Of a stretch of DNA of 64,000 nucleotides, positions 1 through 8,049 are shown piece by piece (positions within the stretch are counted from its first letter, which is position 1; each line of letters begins with the position of its first letter). Source of the DNA: Candidatus Dojkabacteria bacterium. Lineage in GTDB: Bacteria; Patescibacteria; Dojkabacteria; B142; JAFGFJ01. The stretch is taken from assembly GCA_016931155.1 (NCBI GenBank), contig JAFGFJ010000006.1, positions 310,001-374,000 on the forward strand, written 5' to 3'. Made by a program: the position numbers and the translations under genes. The notes beneath the pieces are model-generated. The model had not been told where the DNA came from. It was given only the letters and a program-made list of their open reading frames with translations, and made no database searches.

Positions 1-200
1 GGCATTTTATTAAATATTTCATAAGCCGCAAGTCTTCTTTCTTTCATCCAGTCAGGTTCAGTTTTGATATCTGAAATCCTTCTGACAATCCCTCTTCTTA
101 ATCCTTTACTAAACTCAATGAAATTTTTAGTTTTATCCGAAAAGCCGTATTTGGTTTTATATCCAAGTTTTAATTTTTTTATCTTCCGGGTATTTACCAT
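1..200 (-). CDS. sufB: SufB Fe-S scaffold protein, N-terminal part only
   Basis: The gene runs off the left edge; only about 66 N-terminal residues are present, from an ATG at 200. The translation has the SufB opening: a KYGF motif, then the stretch KGL..VRRISDIKTEPDWM and an RRLAAYEIF segment. SufB is the scaffold of the SufBC(D) complex that builds Fe-S clusters in the cytoplasm. It lies 84 bases downstream of sufC on the same strand, so the two are probably co-transcribed as sufC-sufB. The catalytic and cluster-binding part lies outside the window. Confidence 0.85.
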   Translation of the reverse strand, partial: MVNTRKIKKLKLGYKTKYGFSDKTKNFIEFSKGLRRGIVRRISDIKTEPDWMKERRLAAYEIFNKM

Positions 201-284
201 TTTCTCCGGTTGTTGTTTATGGTGATGGATTTATATTTTCAACAGAACTTCGTTCGTAGAAAAAGATATTTTTCCCCACTTTCA

Positions 285-1013
285 TTATCTATATCCCTGC
301 TTTTCAATTTTTTTCACTATATCCATTTTTCCATTCTCGCAGATTACACCGTTTTTGAGGACATGTACAAAGTCCGGTTTTATATAGTCAAATATCTTTT
401 TGTAATGAGTAATTATCAAGACGCCCATTTTCTTTTCGTTTTTCAGGATTTTATTGAAACTTTCAAAAACTGTTTTGAGAGAATCAATATCAAGACCCGA
501 GTCAGTTTCATCAAGAATTGCATATTTGGGAGTAAGGACTAGAAGTTGAAGTATTTCGGTCTTCTTTTTTTCACCTCCTGAAAATCCTTCGTTCAGGTTT
601 CTTTCCATGAAGTTTTCTTCCAGGTCTAAGAATGCGAGTTTTTTTCTTAAAAGTTCTCTAAATTTGAATACAGGGATTCGTTTTTCTTTTGGAAGAAGAG
701 AATTACGGGCGATTCTTAGAAAATTCGCCAGATTCACTCCGGGGACTTCTACGGGATACTGGAAAGCAAGAAATAGCCCCTTCTTCGCTCTCTCATCAGG
801 TGGGCTTTTTGTAATGTCTTCTCCATCAAGTATAATTTTTCCTCTTTTTACACCAATGTCTGGATGTCCCATAAGTGCTTTTGCGAGAGTACTTTTTCCG
901 CTCCCATTTGGCCCCATGAGAACATGGATTTCTCCTGGCTTGATCTCTAAAAAAATGTCGTCGAGAATTTTTTTACCTTCAATTTCAACTTGGAGGTCGC
1001 TTATTTCGAGCAT
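285..1013 (-). CDS. sufC: SufC, ATPase of the Fe-S cluster assembly complex
   Basis: ABC-type ATPase of 242 residues that powers SufBCD Fe-S cluster assembly in the cytosol. Walker A is GPNGSGKST (residues 34-42), the signature is GFSGGEKKKTEIL and Walker B ends in ILDETDSGLD, the form typical of SufC rather than of transporters. I take the ATG at 1013 (MLEISDLQ) as the start. The open frame extends 23 codons further, but those residues do not resemble the family and an extended -10 box lies inside them. Full family length. sufB follows on the same strand. Confidence 0.95.
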   Translation of the reverse strand: MLEISDLQVEIEGKKILDDIFLEIKPGEIHVLMGPNGSGKSTLAKALMGHPDIGVKRGKIILDGEDITKSPPDERAKKGLFLAFQYPVEVPGVNLANFLRIARNSLLPKEKRIPVFKFRELLRKKLAFLDLEENFMERNLNEGFSGGEKKKTEILQLLVLTPKYAILDETDSGLDIDSLKTVFESFNKILKNEKKMGVLIITHYKKIFDYIKPDFVHVLKNGVICENGKMDIVKKIEKQGYR

Positions 1014-1034
1014 AAAAGATTTTCTAAGAGAGTA

Positions 1035-1043
1035 ATTATAACA
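1035..1043 (-). promoter_or_regulatory. Extended -10 promoter of sufC
   Basis: On the minus strand the sequence reads TGTTATAAT, a perfect extended -10, about 21 bases before the sufC ATG. No good -35 is visible. It predicts a leader of roughly 15 bases. Confidence 0.4.
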
Positions 1044-1218
1044 GATGGGAAAAGACACTACTGTTGTGATTATTTCAATCATACAATTGCACTATCATAA
1101 TTTTGCTATTCCTCAATCGGAATGCTGTCAATTCATTACTCTGTTTTGTCTTGTATATTTAGTACAAAAATGTGCTAACATTGCGAAATGGAAATTTTGA
1201 GTTAAGCACTTTAACTAA

Positions 1219-2706
1219 ATGGGTAGTATTTTTGTTGACCTTGATAAAAAAAGAATTATAAGGGCTGATAGTAAGAAAGAAGCAAAGAAAAATTTCAATC
1301 TTGACCTCAGCAAGATTTTTTTGGTATTAAGTTTTTTCGGACTTCTTTTTTTGAATGTTTGGCTAATTTCCCAGTATACGCGTGAGCAGAGAGATCCAAT
1401 GCAGGCATTTGCAAGTGTCATTGAGACAAGTGTTAAGGTTGTTGACACAGTATGGAAGCCTGAACTTCCAAGTACAAAAGGTTACACTGGTGTCTTGGTT
1501 ATGGGCATTGATACGAGAAATCTTTCTTATAGTGGTGAAGAATTTAACGGAGATAGTAGGAACATTGATACAATTATTCAAGTGGTATATGACCATAGTA
1601 ACGGTAATGTTTTTATGTTAAGTATTCCTCGTGACACTGGAGTGACAGTCACAGAAGAGTGTGCCGGGCAAAATCCGGGTAAAAGAAGTATCCATTTCCT
1701 TTATGATCTTGGAGAAAAAGGGAGTTGTCCAGGTGGTGGAGTGGGGCTTATGAAAAAATATGTCACAGACATAACAGGCTTTGAAAACCATTATTTCGCA
1801 ATTATTTCTCTTGAGGCTTTTGTCGATATTATAGATGCAATTGGTGACACAAATGAAAGCCAGCAAAAAGGTTTGTATATGGATATCCCTAAAAATACTT
1901 ATGAACTTTATCCAAAAGATAGAGGAGGTTATGAATCAATTTTCTTTCCTGAAGGGTATCAGTTCCTCACTTCTGAAAGGTTGCTAAAGTACGCTAGAGC
2001 CAGGCAGTATTCGTCTGATTTTGATCGAGCGAGAAGGCAACAGGAAGTAATAAAAGCTGTAAAGGACAAGGTCTTGAGTTCTGATACTCTTTTAGATCCA
2101 ATAAAGCTTTTCGAACTATACAATTCTTTCAAAAGAAACGCTATGTTTAGTGAAATCGGGTTAACCGACATTAAGGCGGGTTTGTCGATTCTTACTAAAG
2201 TTGATCAGGATAAGATTTACGATATTGTATTGGACGACACTCTCGGAGGGAAAAATCAATACCTTTCAAGACCTGTTACCAGTGGAGGAATTCACTCTAG
2301 ATCGGGTTATTATCTTACTCCTGTAGATTATAAAGTTCTGGAAGATGATTATGAAAACATAAGAAATTTTGTACAGGCTATTGTTAAGCACCCTGATTTA
2401 TCTGGTGAAAAAGCAGTAGTATATGTTTATGCTACGAAGTATTCTGGTAACAAGGTTGTTTTTGAGAACAATGCTTACCAAATGCTTAAGCAGATGAACA
2501 TTCCTATTGAAATAAACGAGAGTAGAAATTTACAAAAACTTGCAGATTCATCGTCAGAAATTGAAATATATGATTTCTCGAATGGATCAAAACCTGAAAC
2601 GATTAAATTATTGGAGAAAAAGTTGAAGGTCAAGTCAAAGACACCAACTACTGCAAAACCTCTCAACAAAGAAGACATCACTATAATAATAAAAACAGGA
2701 AATTAG
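1219..2706 (+). CDS. LytR-CpsA-Psr (LCP) family envelope protein
   Basis: Predicted membrane-anchored LCP enzyme of 495 residues. The family transfers lipid-linked glycopolymers onto peptidoglycan outside the membrane. A single membrane segment lies near residues 30-53, followed by the LCP core: VLVMGIDTR, a DTIIQVVYD strand with the acidic residue, SIPRDT with the conserved arginine, and the basic helix YARARQYSSDFDRARRQQ. The C-terminal 120 residues resemble an LytR_C-type domain. The ATG at 1219 has no Shine-Dalgarno. A possible extended -10 TGCTAACAT lies at 1173-1181. The 3' end overlaps the convergent ferredoxin gene by 4 bases. The exact polymer is unknown. Confidence 0.88.
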   Translation: MGSIFVDLDKKRIIRADSKKEAKKNFNLDLSKIFLVLSFFGLLFLNVWLISQYTREQRDPMQAFASVIETSVKVVDTVWKPELPSTKGYTGVLVMGIDTRNLSYSGEEFNGDSRNIDTIIQVVYDHSNGNVFMLSIPRDTGVTVTEECAGQNPGKRSIHFLYDLGEKGSCPGGGVGLMKKYVTDITGFENHYFAIISLEAFVDIIDAIGDTNESQQKGLYMDIPKNTYELYPKDRGGYESIFFPEGYQFLTSERLLKYARARQYSSDFDRARRQQEVIKAVKDKVLSSDTLLDPIKLFELYNSFKRNAMFSEIGLTDIKAGLSILTKVDQDKIYDIVLDDTLGGKNQYLSRPVTSGGIHSRSGYYLTPVDYKVLEDDYENIRNFVQAIVKHPDLSGEKAVVYVYATKYSGNKVVFENNAYQMLKQMNIPIEINESRNLQKLADSSSEIEIYDFSNGSKPETIKLLEKKLKVKSKTPTTAKPLNKEDITIIIKTGN

Positions 2707-2990
2707 TTCTTTGTGGGCTCAGGAAACACCTGCTTTCCTGTCTCCATATCTTCAATAATTATCGCAAAAACGGGGCAAGACTGAGCTGCAGCAAGGATCA
2801 GGTCGTCCTTATCCCATTCCCCCTCCTTGATTAAAACAATGTTTTTATCGTCCAGTCCAAAAGTTTTTGGGGCTATTGCCGAACAACTTGCTGCACCGAT
2901 ACAAAGATCCCTCTTGATCGTGATCCTGTATTTTCTCTTTTTGTCTTCCCCAATCTGTGTATGTGGATCGGGTTTTGTTATACTGGCCAT
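2703..2990 (-). CDS. Small ferredoxin, probably [3Fe-4S] type
   Basis: Small acidic protein of 95 residues with only three cysteines: C30, C36 and C72 (followed by Pro). The motif is C-x2-A-x2-C...CP, so the second ligand of a normal [4Fe-4S] site is Ala33. In other bacteria such CxxAxxC/CxxHxxC ferredoxins carry a [3Fe-4S] cluster, so that is the expected cofactor. It is a cytosolic electron carrier with unknown partners. It lies convergent to the LCP gene and upstream of the glycosyl-1-phosphate transferase on no shared obvious pathway. The 25-residue N-terminal extension is polar. Confidence 0.82.
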   Translation of the reverse strand: MASITKPDPHTQIGEDKKRKYRITIKRDLCIGAASCSAIAPKTFGLDDKNIVLIKEGEWDKDDLILAAAQSCPVFAIIIEDMETGKQVFPEPTKN

Positions 2991-3048
2991 AGCAGATTTA
3001 TTCTAACATCTACAGTCTGTCTAATGTCTAAATAAGTCACTTTTTTGG

Positions 3049-4251
3049 TTAGTATGCGTATTTACTTTCAGGTGTTGGTTCGTCTGGAGGAGGGTCAGGT
3101 GGTAAATCCTCCTTTTCCTTTTCTTCCTTTTTCAGTTTTTCCTGCCTAACCTTTATTGCGACATTTATGATTGAAAAAGTAAAAAGGATAAGAGACGCAC
3201 TAACTCCGATTATTACAAGTCTGCTAAGGTCTGATAAATAGAAAGAAAGAGTTGATAATACTGCTATAGCAGTTGATTCGATAAAAAGAACTGCCTTATC
3301 ATTAAACCCTAGATCCAGTAGACGATGATGAAGGTGCGTGCGGTCACTTATTGCAAGCAGTTCAAGCGGATTCTTGAGATGGTTTTTTCTTATTCTTCCA
3401 ATTAGTACCCAAGCCATATCAATCAGGGGAATTATCAATATAAGTACTGCTGCTGATATTTTCCCGCCTCCCGTGATAGCAAGTGTTGCTATAGTAAAAC
3501 CAAGCACTGTATCTCCAGCCGTTCCTGATAAGATTTTTGAAGGTGGAAAATTGAATGGGATAAATCCTGCGATTGACCCAGCCAGAGCCATAGACAGCAA
3601 AGCAACTTCCATGTTGCCGGTTTTTACTCCGAGAAACATGAGAGTCACCGCCGCTATGAAAGAGACGGATTCTTCCAGAGCGTCAATTCCTCCTACCCAG
3701 TTGAGGGCATTTACCAGAGTTAAAATCCAGCCTATTGTTATTAGATCAGCAGGGAAGACAAAATTGTAAACATATCCAAAGAAATTTATTGAGGTGCTCC
3801 AAAGATCAAAGTTTAGGCTGAGACCTGCAACTTGGATCGAAGAAATTGTTGTACCACCTGTAATTACGCAAATAGCAGCCACTACTTGTGCGAGCAGCTG
3901 TGTTTTTCCGGGGAGTTCGAAGATATCGTCAAGGATTCCTATTGTTGTGAGAATGATAATGCCAATTGTTAAACTCAATAAAAAAGGACTATGAGAAGTG
4001 CTTGTAAGAGATATGGTAAGAAATGCAATAATAATTGCAAATCCTCCCAATCTTGGTTTTGCCACTTTGTGGAGCCTCTGAGCCAATGTTTTATCGTCTC
4101 TTTTCCTTTGTGAGGCAGGAAGGTCTATTGCTTTTATCAATTTTGCTATTTTACCGGCTATAGGAGTTAGAGCAAAAGCTATCAAAAAAGCCCATCCAAA
4201 TAGCGGAAGTAGGGGAAAGTATTTAGTTATATTTGTATAACCTTCAATCAT
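3049..4251 (-). CDS. WecA/MraY-like glycosyl-1-phosphate transferase
   Basis: Polytopic membrane protein of 400 residues with about ten hydrophobic segments and a charged, proline-rich tail. The family moves a sugar-1-phosphate from a UDP-sugar to undecaprenyl phosphate. Visible motifs are PRLGG (67-71), the Asp pair DD (108-109) and the HxHH motif HLHH (306-309). Two usual acidic positions are changed: the NxxNxxDGxDG loop reads NALNWVGGID (181-190) with Gly187 for the first Asp, and the GDxGS loop reads GTAGD (243-247) with Thr244 for Asp. It may be a divergent enzyme or have reduced activity. It overlaps the upstream membrane gene by 4 bases (ATGA), so translation is probably coupled. Confidence 0.8.
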   Translation of the reverse strand: MIEGYTNITKYFPLLPLFGWAFLIAFALTPIAGKIAKLIKAIDLPASQRKRDDKTLAQRLHKVAKPRLGGFAIIIAFLTISLTSTSHSPFLLSLTIGIIILTTIGILDDIFELPGKTQLLAQVVAAICVITGGTTISSIQVAGLSLNFDLWSTSINFFGYVYNFVFPADLITIGWILTLVNALNWVGGIDALEESVSFIAAVTLMFLGVKTGNMEVALLSMALAGSIAGFIPFNFPPSKILSGTAGDTVLGFTIATLAITGGGKISAAVLILIIPLIDMAWVLIGRIRKNHLKNPLELLAISDRTHLHHRLLDLGFNDKAVLFIESTAIAVLSTLSFYLSDLSRLVIIGVSASLILFTFSIINVAIKVRQEKLKKEEKEKEDLPPDPPPDEPTPESKYAY

Positions 4252-4805
4252 AATAGTAGCAGGGAAATGAGCTGTGATATACCGATTACACCAAAGATAG
4301 AAAATATCAGCAATGTCCAGGTCGATACACTGGCAAGTCTTCTGTCAAAGGGAAAAACCATATATATAATTCTCCAGGTCATAATCAGAAGTCCGGTATA
4401 TACCAATGGAAAACCAAGATATAGAGATTTGTCATACAAATTCCAATGATCCGTTGTCTGGTTATAAAATAAAGGTAAACTGATTGGAAGTCTTGGGAAA
4501 AAATAATAAATAACAAAAGTGATGATTACTATCGAAAAAGTTGAGACAACAAGTGCAATTATTGTAATTCCGCTTCTCCAGAAAGGCATAACTTCAGCTT
4601 TTTTTTCTAGCCTGGTTACTACTCTTTTTATTTTGTAAATTGGCTCAAGCTTTGAGTCCTTGATATCAAGCTGTATCTGGGCTTCGGAGATTTCTTCCTT
4701 CTCTGGAACTGGCTCGCTGGAAGTAGTTATCTCCTGGTGTGTGACCTTACGTTCCTTCCGTGGGTTGATAAGTCGCTTATGTTGTTTTATAAATGGAAGC
4801 TTCAT
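4248..4805 (-). CDS. Hypothetical three-span membrane protein
   Basis: I do not recognise a family. The 185-residue product has a soluble, charged N-terminal half (Lys/Glu-rich, about residues 1-75) and three hydrophobic segments near 78-102, 128-148 and 158-184. Its stop codon overlaps the start of the glycosyl-1-phosphate transferase gene, and its own promoter lies immediately before its ATG. This suggests a two-gene unit in which this protein assists or anchors the transferase. That link is inference from position only. Confidence 0.7.
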   Translation of the reverse strand: MKLPFIKQHKRLINPRKERKVTHQEITTSSEPVPEKEEISEAQIQLDIKDSKLEPIYKIKRVVTRLEKKAEVMPFWRSGITIIALVVSTFSIVIITFVIYYFFPRLPISLPLFYNQTTDHWNLYDKSLYLGFPLVYTGLLIMTWRIIYMVFPFDRRLASVSTWTLLIFSIFGVIGISQLISLLLL

Positions 4806-4815
4806 GTTGATCTGT

Positions 4816-4844
4816 ATTATATATTTTTTGATTTACTAAAACAA
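4816..4844 (-). promoter_or_regulatory. Promoter of the membrane protein / transferase pair
   Basis: Minus-strand -35 TTGTTT (4839-4844), 17-base spacer and perfect -10 TATAAT (4816-4821). The predicted start site is only a few bases before the ATG at 4805, giving an almost leaderless mRNA. It overlaps the divergent nusA promoter. Confidence 0.5.
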
Positions 4845-4857
4845 AATCTGCTATACT
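4828..4857 (+). promoter_or_regulatory. nusA promoter
   Basis: The -35 is TTGATT (4828-4833), the spacer 18 bases and the extended -10 TGCTATACT (4849-4857). Transcription should begin near 4864, leaving a leader of about 120 bases that contains an intrinsic terminator before nusA. Confidence 0.6.
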
Positions 4858-4904
4858 TAGCCGGATTAGTTCGGAGTATTATTATATAATTGTTGTAAGA
4901 AGAT

Positions 4905-4929
4905 GTGAGCTTTGTGCTCACTTTTTTTT
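4905..4929 (+). terminator. Intrinsic terminator in the nusA leader (attenuator candidate)
   Basis: GTGAGC and GCTCAC form a perfect 6-bp stem around a TTTGT loop, followed by eight T residues. It lies about 40 bases after the predicted start site and 53 bases before the nusA ATG. The gene upstream points away, so there is no other plus-strand transcript for it to stop. On the minus strand no T-run follows, so it works only toward nusA. Confidence 0.75.
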
Positions 4930-4982
4930 GAAGGGTAGATTTGCATAATAGCAGGGTGTTTAATATTTTTTATAAAAATACA

Positions 4983-6326
4983 ATGGCAGTACAATCAGAT
5001 TTTTTGGTGGCAATCAATCAGATTGCGGCAGAAAGAGGAATAGATGCGAATGAAGTACTTGAAGCAGTAAAGGCTGCTATACTTACCGCTTTCAGGAGAG
5101 AGTATCCTATAGAAGAGGAGAATACAGATATTGAAGAGGAAAAAGAGAGTACAGAGGAAGGTCAATTGCTTAAGGTGGATATTAGTTCTGATACGGGGCT
5201 TTTCCATGTTTATGCTGACAAAAAAGTAGTAATTGAGGTTGCCAATCCCGCAACACAGATAGGTCTCGAAGATGCACAGAAAATTGAGCCTAAACTGAAA
5301 GAGGGTGATCATATTGAAGTAGACATTACTCCAAAAGGAGACTTTGGAAGGGTGGCTGCTCAGGTTGCAAAGCAGGTAATTCTTCAGAACTTGAGGGAGT
5401 TTGAGAAAGAAGCGGTTATGGAGGAATTTAAAGATAAGATGGGGCAACTTGATACAGGCATCATTCAGAGAATGGATGGTGATACTGTTGTTGTCGAAAT
5501 AAGAAGAGCAAGTGCAGTAATGGAGGCGGAAGACAGAATCCCAGGTGAATTTTACAGAAGTGGAGACAGATTAAAATTTCTTCTGAAAAAAATAAAAAGA
5601 ACTACTAAAGGGAAAATCCTTACTGTATCAAGATCAGATCCGGATTTTTTGAGAGCTCTTTTTGAACTTGAAGTACCAGAGTTGGTATCAGAAAGTGTTG
5701 AAATAAAAGCAATTGCGAGAGAGGCAGGGTCAAGGTCAAAAGTAGCTGTCAGTTCAAATGTTGAAGGAGTTGATCCTATTGGATCGTTCGTCGGACAAAA
5801 AGGTGTGAGGATAAATGCTGTTATGAACGAATTAAAAGTCGGCAGTAACGAAGAGAAAATAGATATAATACTATGGGATCAGGATATTAAGCAGTTTATT
5901 TCAAATGCGTTTAGCCCTGCACAAGTTGTGAGTGTGAAGATTAATGATGAGAAGGCGAAATATGCGGAAGTAGTTGTTCCTGATGATCAGCTTTCACTTG
6001 CTATAGGAAGGGAAGGGCAAAATGTTAGACTTGCTGCAAAGCTCACAGGTTGGAGACTGGATATTCAGGGCGAGACTATTAAAGTGAATCCGGAAAACGC
6101 TGGTTCTGAAGACGGGGATGCTGGAAATATTTCTGAAGTAAAAAAGAAAACTTCAGCTGTTACAAAGAAAAAGGATGAAGCTAAGGAAAAGAAGATAAAA
6201 GAAAAGAACGGGAAAAAAGCTATAAAAAAGAAAACAAGTAGTACAAGTAAAAAAAGAAAGGCAGTTATAACGAGTCAAAAGAATAAAACGGGTAAAACAA
6301 AAAAAACAGTTAAGGCTAAGAAGTAA
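4983..6326 (+). CDS. nusA: Transcription elongation/termination factor NusA
   Basis: Binds RNA polymerase and nascent RNA and affects pausing, termination and antitermination. The 447-residue protein has the N-terminal polymerase-binding domain (with an acidic insert of Glu-rich residues near 45-60), an S1 domain, and two KH domains with GSFVGQKGVRI and AIGREGQNVRLAAKLTGW. A Lys-rich low-complexity tail of about 60 residues follows in place of acidic repeats. The ATG at 4983 (MAVQSDF) fits the family; an upstream TTG at 4941 would add 14 unrelated residues. ylxR follows 11 bases later, but infB is not next as it is in many bacteria. The terminator in its leader could let NusA regulate itself. 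Confidence 0.96.
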   Translation: MAVQSDFLVAINQIAAERGIDANEVLEAVKAAILTAFRREYPIEEENTDIEEEKESTEEGQLLKVDISSDTGLFHVYADKKVVIEVANPATQIGLEDAQKIEPKLKEGDHIEVDITPKGDFGRVAAQVAKQVILQNLREFEKEAVMEEFKDKMGQLDTGIIQRMDGDTVVVEIRRASAVMEAEDRIPGEFYRSGDRLKFLLKKIKRTTKGKILTVSRSDPDFLRALFELEVPELVSESVEIKAIAREAGSRSKVAVSSNVEGVDPIGSFVGQKGVRINAVMNELKVGSNEEKIDIILWDQDIKQFISNAFSPAQVVSVKINDEKAKYAEVVVPDDQLSLAIGREGQNVRLAAKLTGWRLDIQGETIKVNPENAGSEDGDAGNISEVKKKTSAVTKKKDEAKEKKIKEKNGKKAIKKKTSSTSKKRKAVITSQKNKTGKTKKTVKAKK

Positions 6327-6337
6327 AAGGAGAAAAA

Positions 6338-6715
6338 ATGCTGATGCTGAAAGAATTATCTCCAAAAAAACATATTCCTATGCGTACTTGTATTGCAACT
6401 GGTATAAAGAAACCAAAAAACGATCTTATCCGTCTGGTCAAACTATCTAATGGACAAGTTGTAATTGATTTATTGGGAAAGGAGAGAGGTAGAGGGGCAA
6501 ATTTAGATCTAAATACTGAAGCATTTGATTTGGCTGTTAAGAAAAATGTAATAAGTAAGGCTCTAAAACTTGAAAGAAATTTAACTGAAACGGAAATTGA
6601 ATATTTGAGAAAAGAATTTATTTCTGCTCTTGAGTTGAAAAAATTTCGTCAGGGTAAAAGGTCAGTTACGATCAGGGTGGATAAAGGAACTCTTGCCAGG
6701 AAACTGGCTGAATAG
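6338..6715 (+). CDS. ylxR: YlxR (DUF448) RNA-binding protein
   Basis: Small basic protein of 125 residues. The YlxR family is encoded next to nusA and is reported to bind RNA. Visible signatures are PMRTCIATG near the N-terminus and GRGANL, matching the family's RxCI and GRGAYL motifs. A clear Shine-Dalgarno, AAAGGAG, stands six bases before the ATG. This is one of very few in the window. Co-transcribed with nusA. The C-terminal 40 residues are basic and not family-specific. Confidence 0.9.
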   Translation: MLMLKELSPKKHIPMRTCIATGIKKPKNDLIRLVKLSNGQVVIDLLGKERGRGANLDLNTEAFDLAVKKNVISKALKLERNLTETEIEYLRKEFISALELKKFRQGKRSVTIRVDKGTLARKLAE

Positions 6716-6734
6716 CGAGTTATTTTTGTTTTGT

Positions 6735-7826
6735 CTATTCTGTGTTGTTTTCTATGTTTGTAAGTTGACCACAAGCAGCCTCAACGTCCTCTCCCATTGT
6801 TACTCTAATTGTGGCAGGAATACCTGCTTCAGTAAGTATCTTTGCAAAACTATGTATTCTATTTCTACTACTTCGGCGAAAACTCCTGAAAGAATATTTA
6901 TCTGGCAGAAAGCGAGAACAATTAGTCTGTTTATTTACAGTTTTTATATCATGATAAATGGTAATGGGATTGTAAGGGATGAGGTTTATGTGGGCAAGTC
7001 TTTGCCCTTTCAAAAGTGCAACTAGTTCCTGAGCGTGTTCTCCCCTGTCGTTTACATCGTGTATCATGATGTATTCGTAGCTTATTCTTTTGTTTCGAAG
7101 ATCCATGTACCAGGTTGTTGCTTTTATGAGCTTATCAATAGGAAAAAGCCTGGCAATGGGCATAATTTTTTCTCTGAGCTTCTGATTTGGAGCGTGCAGT
7201 GAAATGGCAAACCTTCCTTTGAAACCATCTTTGACCAGTTTCTTGAATTGAGGAATATATCCACAGGTTGAAATTATTATTCTTCTTTTACTAAGTCCAA
7301 GTTTTGCAGGATCTGTAATAATGTCCAGTGACTTTTGAACTTCAGACAGATTAAGTAGTGGCTCGCCCATTCCCATAAAGACAACATTAGTAACCTTTTG
7401 AGGTTTTTTACAACTGAGGAGAAAACGATTGAAATATAATATCTGATCGATAATTTCCTGTGCTGAAAGATTTCCACCGAAGCCCATTTTCCCGGTTGCA
7501 CAAAATATACAGCCTACGGGGCATCCAACCATACAGCTTACACAGACGGTATTCCTTTTGTCTTTATGTCTTATGAGTACTGTTTCAATTTTCTTTTTAT
7601 CGCTTCTTTCAAATAAGAGCTTTATTGTTTTCGAATTTTTGGATTCAAGTTTTTTTATCTCCCTTAATGTCGAAAAGGTTATTTCTTGAGATAATTTATT
7701 TTTTATGTCTTTTGGAAGAGTAGTGATTTCCTCAAAACTTCTGATAGGTTTCTGATAAAAGGCTTCCTCAATTTGCTTGAGTCGAAACCCGGGAAGATTA
7801 TATTTATTTATGAATTTTCGAAACAT
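6735..7826 (-). CDS. rlmN: RlmN, 23S rRNA / tRNA adenine-C2 methyltransferase
   Basis: Radical-SAM enzyme of 363 residues that methylates C2 of A2503 in 23S rRNA and A37 in some tRNAs. The radical SAM cluster motif CxxxCxxC is C102, C106, C109. The methyl-carrying cysteine is in AACGQL near residue 352. The GEPLLN, SLHAPN and NLIPYNP motifs are present. Between NLIPYNP and the C-terminal domain there is a basic, Ser/Arg-rich stretch longer than usual. Two TATAAT boxes lie 7-12 and 19-24 bases upstream of the ATG (7833-7838 and 7845-7850, minus strand). It is convergent with ylxR and divergent from fusA. Confidence 0.95.
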   Translation of the reverse strand: MFRKFINKYNLPGFRLKQIEEAFYQKPIRSFEEITTLPKDIKNKLSQEITFSTLREIKKLESKNSKTIKLLFERSDKKKIETVLIRHKDKRNTVCVSCMVGCPVGCIFCATGKMGFGGNLSAQEIIDQILYFNRFLLSCKKPQKVTNVVFMGMGEPLLNLSEVQKSLDIITDPAKLGLSKRRIIISTCGYIPQFKKLVKDGFKGRFAISLHAPNQKLREKIMPIARLFPIDKLIKATTWYMDLRNKRISYEYIMIHDVNDRGEHAQELVALLKGQRLAHINLIPYNPITIYHDIKTVNKQTNCSRFLPDKYSFRSFRRSSRNRIHSFAKILTEAGIPATIRVTMGEDVEAACGQLTNIENNTE

Positions 7827-7929
7827 AAAGGGATTATACCCTACATTATAAAGTGCAGACAGGGTAGGAGCTGATTTATGGATTTTTTTGGGACAGAAGA
7901 TGAAGGTTATTTATTTGCTTCACACTTTA

Positions 7930-7958
7930 TTGAAAATTTCCTACCACTCTGTTACTAT
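7930..7958 (+). promoter_or_regulatory. fusA promoter
   Basis: The -35 is TTGAAA (7930-7935), the spacer 17 bases and the extended -10 TGTTACTAT (7950-7958). The start site is expected near 7965, giving an 85-base leader that contains a terminator hairpin. Confidence 0.65.
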
Positions 7959-7984
7959 TACCCAGCTTTTTTGAAGTAGGATGT

Positions 7985-8017
7985 ACAATAACCTGTGAAG
8001 AGGGTTGTTGTTTTTTT
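7985..8017 (+). terminator. Intrinsic terminator in the fusA leader (attenuator candidate)
   Basis: ACAATAACC pairs with GGTTGTTGT in a 9-bp stem (one G-U pair) around a 9-base loop, followed by a run of T up to 8017. It sits between the fusA promoter and the fusA ATG, 32 bases before the start. The upstream gene rlmN points away, so no other plus-strand transcript needs it. It can only act on the fusA mRNA. Confidence 0.75.
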
Positions 8018-8049
8018 GATCAAAAATTTAAATTATATTTATAAATTTA

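Noticed and set aside
1014..1082. 23-codon N-terminal extension of sufC
   Set aside because: It does not resemble SufC and contains the extended -10 promoter.
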